Of a DNA stretch of 64,000 nt, positions 1 to 11,460 are shown in pieces. The stretch's first letter is position 1. Every line of letters begins with the position of its first letter. The notes under the pieces are model-generated. The model had not been told where the DNA came from. It saw nothing but the letters and a program-made list of their open reading frames with translations, and did no database searches. A program made the translations under genes and the position numbers. This DNA is from Phascolarctos cinereus (Eukaryota; Chordata; Mammalia; Diprotodontia; Phascolarctidae). Where the stretch lies: contig NW_018344004.1 in NCBI RefSeq assembly GCF_002099425.1, forward strand, positions 407,501-471,500, read 5' to 3'.

Positions 1-77
1 AAAATGATGTATCTCTTATTGATACCCACAGATAACTAGATGTGTTCAACCTTACTGTGCAAATGTTAAGAATCTTA

Positions 78-260
78 GGGGGAAGCTAGGTGGTGCAATG
101 GATACAGCACCAGCTCTGGAGTCAGGAAGACCTGAGTTCAAATCCAGCCTCAGACACTTGATCACTTGATACTTACTAGCTGTGTGACTCTGGGCAAGTC
201 ACTTAACCCCAATTGCCACATTGGCCATATCATCTGCTGAGACCAAAAAACCTAAAACTC
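78..260 (+). repeat. Marsupial tRNA/CORE-type SINE, A-tailed
   Basis: Opens with GGGGAAGCTAGGTGGTGCAA, continues through the promoter-like GAGTTCAAATCC box and the CORE motif TGTGACTCTGGGCAAGTCAC, and ends in an A-rich tail near 245. This is the full-length layout of the A-tailed marsupial SINEs, with a duplicated CACTTGAT in the middle. Diverged by eye, so not recent. Confidence 0.9.
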
Positions 261-689
261 CTAAGCAATGAATAGGTGATAAATTATAAATAGCAAAATA
301 GCAAACCTTCCAAAATATTTATGGCAGACTAATTGTTACCCCATCATAATCACAGACATATATTTTTTCTTAAAGTACAACCATAGATCTGATTTGGAAG
401 AAACTTTTTAAAAATTATCTATTATCTATCTAGTCTATTTTCTTTCTTTGAGGCAGTTTTACATCAAAATTATTCCAGGCAAATATAACTACATTGCAAA
501 TGGGAATTTATCAGCTCTCCAACTGAGGCTAGTCCCATAATTTTCTTGTGTAGAGGGTTTATTTGGGTCCAAATATTTCCCAATATAAGATATAAAATCT
601 TCCACTATCCTCTATACTTGGTAGCCTATCCTTTTGTAACTGATGACTCAGTGTCAGAGATGTAAACCAAATTACTAATTTTAGTGCAT

Positions 690-790
690 CAGCCGGTCAT
701 CATTTATTGAATACTTACTGTACACGAGTCTGTGCTAAACACTTTTTGTTTGGTTCTTAGTGAATATAGAAGGCAGCTGGTCATTATCCT
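690..790 (+). repeat. Ancient interspersed repeat, 'gtgctaagcac' type
   Basis: The stretch from TTTATTGAATACTTACTGTA to GTGCTAAACAC resembles an old mammalian repeat seen again near 7.7, 16.75, 18.65 and 48.6 kb. It is too short and diverged to name the family. The flanks from 261 to 689 and from 791 to 1228 show nothing recognisable. Confidence 0.5.
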
Positions 791-1228
791 GCATAGGGTG
801 ATACTTTGTTTATCTGACCCATTAATATAATCCACAGGCTACTCTTCTCCAAACCAAACAATTCAATTAATTTGTCTTTTGGTTGTAAATTATACTTCAC
901 AGACTTTGATTATCTTTGTTAGTCTTCTGTAATGCTTTTAATGTTTTTTAACTTCCCCACATCCCTTTCAAAGTAAATCCCAGAACCAGACTCAAAATTC
1001 TGTCTACTCTTTGAAATTTTTTTATTACAGATCAACATGGACATTTTCAAAAATGAAATTTCTTGCTTTTATATTTTTACATTTCATAGATCAATTACCA
1101 AAACCTCTCTGTGCCTTAATCAATTCTTTTCATGAGTTGTCATGGCCAATCTGCTTATATGCCTCTTTGGTCTTAGAGCTAGTCTGCTCCTCAGACTACA
1201 GTCACATCATCAAGTCCATAACTAAATA

Positions 1229-1376
1229 TTTTTTTTTAATTGGTGAGGCAATCAGGGTTAAGTGACTTGCCCAGGGTCACACAACTAGTAAGTGTCAAGT
1301 GTCTGAGATCATATTTGATCAGGTCCTCCTGACTCCAAGACCAGAGCTCTATCCACTGTGCCACCTAGCTACCCCC
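1229..1376 (-). repeat. Marsupial A-tailed SINE, minus strand
   Basis: On the plus strand it begins with a T run (the SINE tail), then GTTAAGTGACTTGCCCAGGG, and ends at CCACCTAGCTACCCCC, the complement of the SINE head. The copy is full length. Confidence 0.92.
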
Positions 1377-2264
1377 AATAATTATTAATAGTTATTAGTA
1401 CCCTCTCCCTTTTAAAATTATGTTATATTAATGTGTATATGTTGATAGGACTTGCCAGAATCATGTCCTTCTTGGCATAACCTGTGGGGACTACACTAAC
1501 CTCTACATCACAATGGAATATTGAATGAGGAATTAGTTGGCGAAGTTCTTCATATTGTGTGAAATAAAATGGTTTCATGCTCAATACTTTCTTTGAACCC
1601 AGTAAATGTTCAGCGTATTGTTCTTTTTCTAATAATGTTTATTTTGAAATTTTAAGTTATAATGATGGATCTTTTCAGTGAATGCTATAACAAATAATTC
1701 CTGGTATTCATCATTAAGTGTTATTAATGGACTTTACTTTCACTGTTCAAATAAGCACAATCTTGAGAACCTGCTCATTAAAATAATTACAACCCAAATT
1801 ATATAGATTCATTAACATTCCATTTTTTCTTTAACTTATAGGGTCCTTATCAGCAGTTAAAGAACATGAAATATATCCTAAAATCTGGAAACAAATATTC
1901 ACCATGTCAGCTAGCTACAGAGAATCCCTCTCACCCACACCCAGCACCTAAGTGTAGTTCTAAAGTTTTCAGGCCTAGAAAACAGAATGAAGTTGAAGGC
2001 GTTTTGAGTGTCCTGTTTGGGTATTAAACTGCTCTAAGTAAAGATGTAGGTGGGACTGAAAATTCCTATCTTTCTGGCAAGTTCTAAGCCATGCTGCCTA
2101 TATGTCTACCTCCTCCTTTGCCCCTCCCATCAGTGTTTTGACTACTGCCCTTGGGGCTCTGAGCTTTGATTAACAAGGTTTCACCTTACTTTACCTGGTC
2201 CCAGACTTCACTTAATCCAGGTAGCCATGTGCTCCTCTTCAGCCAACCTCACTCCCCTACTGTG
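1377..2264. other. No gene or clear repeat seen
   Basis: AT-rich sequence without a long open frame, splice-flanked coding stretch or recognisable repeat. Confidence 0.5.
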
Positions 2265-2402
2265 TAGTCTACCCCTGTTGGAATGTAAGCTTCTTGAGGG
2301 CAGGGACTGTCTTGTTTAGGTTTTTTTTTTCTATTTTTTGTCCTTAGCCCCAGTGCCACAATAAATACTTAAATCACACTTCTTTATTCATTCACTTGTT
2401 CA
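2265..2402 (+). repeat. L2 LINE 3' end
   Basis: GGAATGTAAGCTTCTTGAGG, GCAGGGACTGTCTTG and the closing AATAAATACTTAA are the characteristic L2 3' untranslated end. Only the terminal part is present. Confidence 0.75.
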
Positions 2403-2407
2403 TTTAA

Positions 2408-2562
2408 GCTTTGAGCAGAAACTTAGAGATTACCTACTCAAACCCTTCATTTTACAGATGAGGAGACTACAGTACAGAGTTTAAGTGGCTTGCCAAAATA
2501 TTAAGGTATTAAGTGGCAGAGCCAGAATTCAAATACAGGTTCTTTCACTCCACTGTATGGAG
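2408..2562 (-). repeat. MIR SINE, minus strand
   Basis: CATTTTACAGATGAGGAGAC, AGTGGCTTGCC and AAGTGGCAGAGCCAGAATTC follow the MIR consensus read from the minus strand. It is an old copy, directly beside the L2 end. Confidence 0.8.
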
Positions 2563-2565
2563 TCA

Positions 2566-5060
2566 TGTCACTATGACACAATTTGATTCCATACAAGGAA
2601 AACCAAAGCAGCTAAGTTATGTGGACAGCATGCCTCAGCTGCGGACAGGAACTACATAATCCATGAGGCAACAAAAAAAAACACAAAGAAATATAAGCCT
2701 TCCTGAATGATTCTTTCAGTGGACCTGGAATGCTGCAGCTTAAAGAGCTTGTTATCTCTGGGGGAAAGAAACAATCTAGGAAAGCCTTTTTACCAGTATT
2801 GCTCCAAAAATCAGGTACTTCTGGGTAATTTTCCCAATGTATCTGTAATTGTGATCTGTTTTGTGTGTGTTTCCCTGGGGAAATCTTATGTGCTGAAGCA
2901 TGTCGAAGTCTTACTGCAGAAAACAATGAAGGCTTTCAGTCATGAAGACTTGGTCACAAGATAAGCAATATACGTATCATTGACAAGACTTTCTGAGTCC
3001 TTCTTTTCCTGTGGGTTTACCCACAGCACAAGTCATAAGAAAGACCTTATGAAAATGCCGAGTACCCAGAATGGGAAATCTCAGTAGAGTTAGGACATCC
3101 TCATTCTACAAAGACACCCTAGAATTTTTGGGAGAGCTACAAATCTTCTGCCCCAATTGCAAGCAGAAACAGGGATCACTCTTACTTATCCTTACTTCTC
3201 AAGAATGTTCAGATCAGTGCAGTGTTCTTAGGGATGAACGAAGGAGAGAAGAAATTGGAAGGCTGCCCACTGACCCAGACTCTTGAGCTATGAAAGCCCT
3301 CAAACCCAGAATGACCTAGAAAACAGATTCTGGCTTCAACACTGGGCCATTGAACATCCCTGGAGGAGTGTCTGATAGTTATAGTACTACTATGAATGTG
3401 ATCACGTAGTGTTGAGTGCCACCTGTTCTAAATGCCACACACATTCCATGCTGGATGCTGTTTGCAGCATTATAGATTTTTTATTGAATTGTCTTAGGAA
3501 TGTGGCTGCTAGCCGTAATTGTGTGGCTCACTTGTAATATGACCCCACTACTTGGCTTTGAATTTTGGAATGAGTGAGGAAGAAAACAAATGACCTAACA
3601 GAAAGCTGACTCCAGTCCAACTGGCTGATATCCAAGACTGTATTTTTAGGGCTGTTGGCATTTTCTTGTCAATATGGTTTTCTGACAACTGTAACCTTTC
3701 CATTTAAAAAGTATTCTGCCTTGAATTCATGCATAGGAAGAAGAGTTACTATTCTATGTACTAGAATTTAAATATCAACTTTGAAAATTAATGATGCTTA
3801 TTAGACTCCTAAATACTTTACTTCAAGACTCCTAAAAATGTAAAATGACTACTTTGTTATTTCTGTACTGTAGTCTCACTACTTTTGCCACATGGAATAA
3901 TAAACAGAGCCAATTTAATAATGATATATTAGTAAGTTAACGAAAATATGTCCTTATGGTCCAATGGCAACCTGGCGACCAAAGATTAGTGAAAATAAAC
4001 TTTCAATTAAAAAGAATAATTTGCAGACTTAATTCAGGTTTCCTCCACTGAGTAGTGTCCCCCCTAAAAAAACTTCAGCAAAGAAATGTTTTAAAAATGC
4101 TTTCTTTACATAATTTCCCTAGATAGTACATTTGTTTTCTGCTTTAAAACTAGGACCACAACTGCCAGAAATGGCTTGAGAGGGGATGGGGGAGAGGAGG
4201 GAGAGGAAGGCCTTATGAACATCAGTCAATTTCGTAGCTAGAAGTAATTTAGCTAACAGTATATTCTGAAGAGTTTTAGTTTTGCTCTAACTCAACTCTT
4301 CCATTAGAAAATGTTTTTCCTTAAAACAAAACATACTTAGTTCTCACCAAGACATTATAAGATTTATAATGGTGAAGGAGAGAACAGAAGGACAAAGAAT
4401 TAGAACTAACCTTTTCACTCCTCTCCCCCCTACACATCTTGCCACATTTTTTTTTTAATTTTTGTCTACCCTCCACCTCCTTGGGCTGTCTGCATGAAAT
4501 CTGACCAACAATAAATTATAGTAATGAGCCATAAAAAGGCCAAGCCAAGGAACCAGGTAACCTCTGGCTCCTTCAGACATTTGTTTGAGATTCTAATTCA
4601 CCTACAACCCTGTAGAGCAAAGGGGAAAATGCAGCCAGAGCCTTTACAACTAATCTGTCCCAAAATCTTAGCTGTTGAATGTTCTCACAGGAGTGAGGGC
4701 ACCATAATGGAACTGCACACACCCAGAAATGGTCATCAAGGTTTGGAACAGAAACCAAGAGCAAGTAGGAGGCAAGACTAGGCCAGCTAGCATTCATAAA
4801 GATAGAGACAAGCAAGACAGAATCAAACACCTAGTTGAACAGCACCTAGCAGATTCTAGGTTCAGAAGGCTAGTCATCATGGCAACAGTCAATCATACTA
4901 ATATGAATTAAACAAACAGAAGAGATTTAATTGAGCCAGTATCAGGAAACCTGGGGTCATTAAATTCCAGAGATGATCACATCTCCAAGGAGAAAGCAGA
5001 GAGAAATTCTTACTCCTAGTAGGAATCTAATGTATTAATTACTTGTTTCTATGGAACTCA
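2566..5060. other. Long stretch with no recognised gene or repeat
   Basis: About 2.5 kb. Opposite-strand frames of 85-104 codons occur near 2.6-3.0 and 4.5-4.8 kb, but they overlap each other, carry no domain I recognise, and are of the size expected by chance in AT-rich DNA. Confidence 0.5.
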
Positions 5061-5309
5061 AAGGTAGCTAGATTGCTCAATGGATAGAGCTTTGGGTCTG
5101 GAGTCAGGAAGACCTGAGTTCAAATCTGGATTCAGACACTTACTAGTTGTGTGGCCCTGGGCAAATCGCTTAAGCCTTGTTTGCTTTAATCCATTGAAGA
5201 AGGAAATGGCAAACCAGGCCAGTATCTTTGCCAAGAAAACTCTATGAACAGTATGGGCCACAGAGTCACAAAGAGCTGGGCACAACTAAACAACTGAACA
5301 ACAACAAAA
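5061..5309 (+). repeat. MAR1-type SINE with RTE-like tail
   Basis: A SINE head (AAGGTAGCTAGATTGCTCAA) and CORE (GTGGCCCTGGGCAAATCGC) are followed by GAAGGAAATGGCAAACC, TATCTTTGCCAAGAAAAC and a terminal CAACTGAACAACAACAAAA. That second half is the BovB/RTE-related tail of longer marsupial SINEs. Full length and moderately diverged. Confidence 0.9.
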
Positions 5310-5328
5310 TGGGACTTGGTGCTGCCTA

Positions 5329-5330
5329 AA

Positions 5331-5362
<32 letters not shown>
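5329..5362 (+). repeat. (AAT)n microsatellite
   Basis: About eleven AAT units, just downstream of the SINE tail and 5' of a MIR. Confidence 0.95.
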
Positions 5363-5366
<4 letters not shown>

Positions 5367-5382
5367 CCAGCAACAACAATTA

Positions 5383-5545
5383 GGTTTACAAATATTGTCA
5401 CATTTAACCGTCACAACAACCCTTGGAGGTAGATGCTGTTATTATCCCCATTTTACAGATGAGAAAACTAAGAAAAACAGAAGTCAAGTGACTTACCCAG
5501 GGCACATAGTATCTGAGAGTGATTTTGAACTCAGGTCTTCCCAGC
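5383..5545 (-). repeat. MIR SINE, minus strand
   Basis: TTATTATCCCCATTTTACAG, CAAGTGACTTACCCAGGG and TTTGAACTCAGGTCTTCC give a nearly complete minus-strand MIR. Confidence 0.85.
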
Positions 5546-5995
5546 CACTGTGGTAAAAGGCTCTAGGCCCTAAAGTTCCCCAATTAGTTAGAGTAAGTCC
5601 AGTTCCTCTGACGTATCCTCTCCAGCCAAAAACTTTTGACATCTGCATCCAAATGTAAACCTTGTCCTCTAGGATGCCACAATGAGACTCACAAGTACTA
5701 AGAGATCCCTTCCCTTACACTTTAATAAAGACACCACACAGCCAGTCTACTTGGGTAAATGGGGAATGGGGAAAATCACATCCCAAATGAGTCAGTCATG
5801 AATTATAATATGCTGTATATGATGCCATTGCATGAGCATACTCCTTTAAAGGATATCTCCAGTAAAAAGAAAAATCATCATATTTTTTAGACCATCCCTG
5901 TGATTCCATTGATGAAGGAATTCCCAGTGAAGAAGTTCCTCTGAAGATCACCAGATTTGTAGCCCGTAGTCTTAGAGAACTCTCTGAGAGCACGA

Positions 5996-6090
5996 AAGGT
6001 TAAGTCACTTGCCCAAGGCCAAAGAGTCACTATGTAACAGAGGCAGGACTCAAATCAAGCCCTCCAAGGTCACTGTACCTCAGTGCTGCT
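5996..6090 (-). repeat. MIR fragment, minus strand
   Basis: GGTTAAGTCACTTGCCCAAG followed by GCAGGACTCAAATCAAGCCC; only the central part of a MIR survives. The 5546-5995 interval before it shows nothing recognisable. Confidence 0.7.
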
Positions 6091-6180
6091 CTGCACATTA
6101 AGTAGAACATACTTTGACACTTTCATTTGCTTGCTATATTCACAAACTTTGTAAAAAGGTCCTATCCTAGAGAGCTCTTT

Positions 6181-6426
6181 GCTGTTGTTCAGTCATTTCA
6201 GTCGTGTCTTACTTTTCATTGCCCCTTTTGGGGTTTTCTTGGCAAAGATACTGGAGTAGTTTGCCATTTCCTTCTCATTTGACAGATGAAGAAACTGAGG
6301 CAAACAAGGTTAAGTGACTTGCCCAGGGTAATACAACACCTAGTAAGTGTCTAAGGCTGGATTTGAACTCAAGTCCTCTTGACTCCAAGCCTAGTGCTCT
6401 ATCCACTTCACCACCTAGCTTCCCCT
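6181..6426 (-). repeat. MAR1-type SINE with RTE-like tail, minus strand
   Basis: Starts with GCTGTTGTTCAGTCATTTCA (complement of the CAACAACAA tail), passes TTGGCAAAGATACTGGAGTA and GTTAAGTGACTTGCCCAGGG, and ends at CCACCTAGCTTCCCC. Full length. Confidence 0.93.
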
Positions 6427-6452
6427 ACTTCTCAAGTATAGAGAAGATGATG

Positions 6453-6529
6453 TAGGGTGTTCCAAAAGTCCTGGTGCAACATGCAGTTTTAGTAGCTTAA
6501 AACTGCGCTAAAACTTGTAGAATATCCTA
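6453..6529. mobile_element. Short palindromic MITE, mariner-like
   Basis: A 77-bp element folds back on itself: TAGGGTGTTCCAAAAGTCCT at the left pairs with AAACTTGTAGAATATCCTA at the right, and AGTTTTAG.AGCTTAAAACTG forms the centre. It is flanked by TA-type ends as expected for Tc1/mariner MITEs. Related arms occur near 63.69 and 63.83 kb. It has no coding capacity. Confidence 0.65.
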
Positions 6530-7689
6530 AATAGATATACCGAGGAAGACATTAGCATTCCAGGGTATCAGGAAAGACATTAGTTTGACATGGGTGCTTG
6601 AGGTGAGAGTTCTAAAAGAAACTGGAGCTTCTGAAAGAATTGTGATTATTGGACAACAAAAATATAGTCCTTAGCCAGGTCTGAACTCAAAACCTTTCCA
6701 GTTAGACAGAATTTATTCTTCACTTAACAGAGCCTTCAGGAACCTTAAGTCACCTCATGTTATGGTGAAGTATTAGACCAAGGAATTAATGAAGGGCTTT
6801 CTAAAAATGGATAAACAGGGACCTCTAAAAGAAACCTGAATTTTCCAGGGAGCACAGATGTTATGACCTTGCCTAGAGATGGGGGTCCATACTCCTAAAC
6901 ACTCCCCAAAATACCATATACACCAAGAAAAGAGGGGGAGAAATTACACAACTGCTAGACAAAGGAAACCAATTAATGAGAGATTAGTATAGGATAAAAG
7001 CTGAGGAAGTCTGCCCATGACTCAAAGGTAGGGTGGGTGCTCCACATTAAGAAGAGGATAGGTCAAATATTTTATAAAAAATATATATATATACTGCTCT
7101 TGACTCTTAAATTCTAGGGCTAGGTAAGAGGTATGGACTATCCAGAATCTGACACCAAAGCCCTAAAGCTGAAACTTGAAGTAAAAGGAAATTCTAAACA
7201 TTAACAAGAAGTTTAAAGTCTTTGGAAATCATTTATTACTCTCTTCCCCTAAAACCCCCAACCAACATGTCATCTTTTCTACAATTATGCTATCAAATAT
7301 ACATTGATGCCTTTGTACAGGAACCAAACTTGATAACAATGGTATCAGATTGAGACTTGGGACTCAAGGCTAAAATAAGGCTCTGGAAAGGAACACTCTG
7401 GAAAGGAACAGGATGGGTTAAAAGAGTACTAAGGGATGAAGGATGGAGGGGCTGTGCAGAGAAACCTTGTATGTCAAGAAAATGTACTAACATGAGGAAA
7501 TCAAGGAACTGCTGGACAACATTTAAGAGAAGATTAAAAGAAGCAGAAATCAAAGTGATGTCAGCACAGTAAAATGTAAACACCTGTACAGAAAGAAGAA
7601 GAAGATGAGAAATTTGGGAAACATCACAAGTCTGACTTGGGTTAAAAGAAAATATAGGATCCAGCCATCTGCTAGAGTTTCAGCCACAG
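6530..7689. other. No recognised gene; small (TA)n only
   Basis: About 1.1 kb without a recognisable repeat apart from a short TA run at 7079-7093. A 96-codon minus frame and a 71-codon plus frame overlap at 7.3-7.6 kb and look like chance frames. Confidence 0.45.
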
Positions 7690-8200
7690 AAAGTCATTCA
7701 ATAAGCATTAATTAATAATCTATTATATACCGGACACTGATCTAAGTAATGGGATATAGAGAAGCAAAAGACAGTGCCGACTTTCAACAAGCTCACAGTC
7801 TATAAAGGAGGAGACAACCTGAAAATAACCATGTGCAAGCAAAATTATACAGGATAAATTGAGATAGTCAGTAGAGGATAGGGACAGCTAGGTGGTATAA
7901 TGCCAGGCTTGGAGTCAGGAAGAGTCCTCTTCATGAATTCAAATCTGGCCTCAGATACTAGCTGTGTGACCCTGGGCAAGTCACTTAACCCTGTTTGCCT
8001 CAGTTTCCTCATATGTAAAGTGAGCTGGAGAAGGAAATGGAAAACCACTCCAGTGCGGGTCACAAAGAGTCAGACACAACTGAAACCACTCAACAACAAT
8101 AGAGGAAAAGTACTAGCATTAAGGGGAATCAGAATGCAATTTTAGCTGAGACTTGAAGTGAAAAGAGTCAGGGAAGTCAGAAAGCAGGGCCAAGCAAATA
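7690..8200 (+). repeat. Ancient interspersed repeat, split by a SINE
   Basis: TATTATATACCGGACACTGA, AAAAGACAGTGCCGACTTTC and ACAAGCTCACAGTCTATAAA at the left, and CTAGCATTAAGGGGAATCAG with TTTAGCTGAGACTTGAAGTG at the right, are successive parts of one old mammalian repeat. The family is not assigned by me. A younger SINE sits at 7879-8099. Confidence 0.65.
7879..8099 (+). repeat. MAR1-type SINE inserted in the older repeat
   Basis: GGGACAGCTAGGTGGTATAA at the head, CTGTGTGACCCTGGGCAAGT in the CORE, RTE-like GGAGAAGGAAATGGAAAACC and a CTCAACAACAAT end. A 7-bp target duplication, TAGAGGA, lies at 7872-7878 and 8100-8106. Confidence 0.93.
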
Positions 8201-8214
8201 ATTCCTTCTTCACT

Positions 8215-8580
8215 TTCCTTAGATAATATAAGTCTTCAAATTGTGGAGGAACCAAAGAGACCTACTACTATCTGGATTTGATTCTCACTGAGAAGGTGGA
8301 ACTGATTGCTGGGATGGAAAAGTTGGGTGCCCTAAGGAGAAGTAACCATTCTGCTTAAATTTTTTTATTAAGGAAAATTGTGATAAAGGAGAAGAAAGCA
8401 GAGAAAGGCTGTATAGATTCCAAAGGCACAAAATTCTACTAAGGAAACCAGGGCAGAATGGATAGGGGACCTTCAAGTGTGATATTTTGAAAACAGAGAA
8501 AAATAATTTCAATGGGGGTGAATAAATTGGGGAAGTTGTCAGAATGAACTGAAGTGAATTCATAGGAAACTCACCAATCA
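8215..8580 (+). repeat. CR1/L3 LINE ORF2 fragment
   Basis: GGATTTGATTCTCACTGAGA, GAACTGATTGCTGGGATGG and a GGTGCC..AAGGAGAAGTAACCAT stretch resemble the region between endonuclease and reverse transcriptase of mammalian CR1/L3. It is decayed. I infer it belongs to the same insertion as 9010-9215. Confidence 0.5.
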
Positions 8581-9009
8581 TATCAAGTTTATAAAAGCTA
8601 GGTACAGAAAATGTTAAAAAAAAAAAGGGGGGGGGGCAGGCAAAGGCAGAATCAATAAAGAAGCATGATATTGTTCTGTAATAATAGTGTCAGATGCTCT
8701 CAAGCTTAGAATGAGATGGAGCTGCCCAGGAACCCTAACAACAAGAAAAATTGTACTTAGGTATATTTTGGAAAATTGGAGTATATGACCACTGCTTGGG
8801 TGTGGGTAGATTAATGATGATAACAGGGGATAGAGGTCAGAAGTCCTTAGTTCTTACTATGCTTCAGTTTTCTCTGCCAGAGAGAATGATCTTTGGTCTT
8901 CAAAGGACACAACAAAATATGACTTACAAGCCACTGAAATCCAAGGTAAGTAAGATGATAATAAGAGGTGAACTAGTTTGCTTTAAAGAATTCAAATCAC
9001 CAAAAGATA

Positions 9010-9215
9010 ACATAACCTAGTATACTGAAGAGATAATAGATATGATTGGCCAAGCCATTGTCAGTGATCAGAGAAGAAACTTCACAGAGAATGAAAGATG
9101 TTGCACAGGACTGGAGAAGGGTAAATGCTTTTCTATTCTTTTAAAAGGAGGGGGAAAGAACAGAGTCTGTAATTACAAGTCTGACTTTTACTCACAAAAT
9201 TCTATGAAGTTAAAG
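9010..9215 (+). repeat. CR1/L3 LINE reverse transcriptase fragment
   Basis: GCCAAGCCATTGTCAGTGAT, GCACAGGACTGGAGAAGGGT and the following purine-rich GGGGGAAAGAACAGAGTCTG match the start of the CR1/L3 reverse transcriptase (the peptide pattern AKPLSVI..K..TG.EDW). The better-preserved copy at 60.9 kb shows the same motif. Several frame breaks. Confidence 0.7.
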
Positions 9216-10094
9216 AAATAGGAGTGGTGGGAGCAGAGCCAAGATAGCTGAGTAAAAGCAGTGACTTGTTTGAGCTCTCCCCCAAACCCCTCCAAATACC
9301 TGTAAAAAATTACTCTAAACAAATTCTACAGGACAAGAACCCACAAAAAGACAGAGGGAAACAAATTTCCAGCCCAAGACAACCTGGAAGGTCAACAGGA
9401 AAGGGCTGTTGTGCTGCACTGGGAGAGGAGTGCAGATCTGCACAGGCCACAAAACTGGGCTCTAGCAAACCTAGAAGAGGCTTCAGGGGGCCTGAATCAC
9501 AGGCAGCTGTGGTGGTTTCCAGACTTCTCAACCCACAAATGTCAAACACAACTTAGAAGGTCAGTGGGAAAGGTCTGATGGACCTAGGTGAGAGAATAGC
9601 ATGGTCCAGCTCCAGCACGGGCACAGCCCGAGGGTAGCAACTGCTTCTGCATCTCTCAGCCCACATATGGTGGGGGGATTGAATGGCTGATCAGAGAGGG
9701 ATTGCAGGGATCTCTTTGCTGGTGCTGAGGCAGGATTCTCTTGCTTTGCCCATGTTTGGATCTGGGTCAAAGTCCTGGGTGGTGGTCTTGGGGCAAGGAG
9801 AAGTGCTGGCGTGGCACAGCTTATGGTGGTATTGAAGAGAAAATCCTCCTCACAGTTCCAAGACAGAAAAGAGTGCTTATGGTCACTCATGGACCAGAGC
9901 ACAAGCCAGGAAAGGAGTAAATACCTCTTCTTTGAACATACTCTCTTGGAAGAACTGAAAATTGACAGGTCCCTAGAAGTATCTCTGAAAACAGTTGCAC
10001 AAAGTCCCCGAAGTTTGGGACAGTACATTCTCCACACTGGAAGCAGACTCCTACCTTAACAAAGAGTTTAAAAGTCAAGCAATTGGCTGGGATC

Positions 10095-11157
10095 ATGAGC
10101 GAACAGCTCAAAAAAAGTCAGACTATAGAATCTTTCTTTGGTGACAAAGAAGATCATAACATACAACCAGAAGAAGACAACAAAGTCAAAGCTCCTGCAT
10201 CCAAAGCCTCCAAGAAAAATATGAATTGGTCCAGGCCACGGAAGAGCTGAAAAAGGATTTTGAAAAGCAAGTAAGAGAAATAGAGGAAAAATTAGGAAGA
10301 GAAATAAGAGTGATGCAAGAAATCATGGAAAAGGAGTAAACAGCTTGCTAAAGGAGACCCAAAAAATACTGAAGAAAATAACACCTTAAAAAATAGACTA
10401 ACCCAAATGGCAAAAGAGGTCCAAAAAGCCAATGAGGAGAAGAATGCCCTAAAAAGAAAAATTGGCCAAATGGAAAAGGAAGTCCAAAAGCTTACTGAAG
10501 AAAATGCTTCCTTAAAAATTAGAACGGAGCATGTGGAAGCTAATGATTCTATGAGAAATCAAGAAATCATAAAACAAAATCAAAATAATGAAAAAATAGA
10601 AGACAATGTGAAATATCTCAGTGGAAAAACAACTGACCTGGGAAAATAGGTCCAGGAGAGATAATATAAAAAATTATTGGACTACCTGAAAGCCATGATA
10701 AAAAAAAAAAAGAGAGAGCCTAGACATCTTTCAAGAAATTTACAAGGAAAACTGATCTGATATTCTAGAACCAGAAGGTAAAGTAGAAATTGATAGGGTC
10801 CACCTATCACCTCCTAAAAGAGATCCCAAAGGGGAAAACTCCTAGGAATATTGTAGTCAAATTCCAGAGTTCCCAGGAGAAAATATTGCAAGCAGCCAGA
10901 AAGAAACAATTCAAGTATTGTGGAAATACAATCAGGATAACACAAGATTTAGCAGCTTCTGCATTAAAAGATCAGAGGGCTTGGAATATGATATTCCAGA
11001 TGTCAAAGGAGCTAGGATTAAAACCAAGAATCACCTACCAAGCAAAATTGACTATAATCCGTTAGGGGGAAAATGGATATTCAGTGAAATAGAGGACTTT
11101 CAAGCATTCTTGATGAAAAGACCACAGCTGAATAGAAAATTTAACTTTCAAATATAA
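10095..11157 (+). pseudogene. Decayed L1/HAL1 ORF1 (RNA-binding chaperone)
   Basis: The ATG at 10095 opens MSEQLKKSQTIESFFGDKED, then a long Lys/Glu heptad-rich coiled coil (EVQKANEEKNALKRKIGQ) and a C-terminal RRM/CTD-like part, NIVVKFQSSQEKILQAARK and LGLKPRITYQAKLTII. These match the order of L1 ORF1p, whose trimeric coiled coil and nucleic-acid-binding domains package L1 RNA. The total of about 350 codons is the usual size for L1 ORF1. At least three frame changes and stops, including shifts near 10.22 and 10.34 kb and a stop ending the coiled-coil frame at 10.65 kb, make it non-coding. The copy at 22.36 kb shows the frame more cleanly at the N terminus. Confidence 0.85.
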
Positions 11158-11297
11158 GACTCAAGACAAGCATGAAGAGGTAAACAGGAAAGAGAAATCA
11201 TAAGGGACTTATTAAAGTTGAACTGTTTTCATTCCTACATGGAAAGATAAGATTTTTAACTCATGAGGCTTTCTCAGTATTAGCGTAGTTAGAGGGA

Positions 11298-11299
<2 letters not shown>

Positions 11300-11345
<46 letters not shown>

Positions 11346-11400
11346 ACATATGTAGAGAGAGAGAGACAGACAGAGATAAAGAGACAAAGAGAGGGACAGA
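11300..11400 (+). repeat. (AC)n plus GA-rich microsatellite
   Basis: About 24 AC units (11300-11349) followed by (GA)n and CAGA-type repeats to 11400, inside the L1 inter-ORF spacer. Antisense open frames here read only simple dipeptides. Confidence 0.95.
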
Positions 11401-11460
11401 AAGCACAAGGTGAGTTGAATATACCTCAAAAAGTGTTGAGTTATGAAGCTAATGGAGTAT

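Larger units (their letters stand above)
9225..11460 (+). mobile_element. L1/HAL1 element: 5'UTR, ORF1 and spacer start
   Basis: The 5' end GCAGAGCCAAGATAGCTGAG is the start signature of the marsupial L1 family and recurs at 21.5 kb and, inverted, at 38.56 kb. The 5'UTR runs to 10094, ORF1 from 10095 to about 11157, and then the purine-rich ORF1-ORF2 spacer begins. The spacer carries an (AC)n run and breaks off near 11460. It sits directly beside the CR1/L3 fragment. No ORF2 follows. Confidence 0.85.

Noticed and set aside
10407-11065. Coiled-coil and RNA-binding peptides considered as a host gene
   Set aside because: They align with L1 ORF1 in order and recur at 22.4 and 37 kb, so they belong to the retrotransposon.
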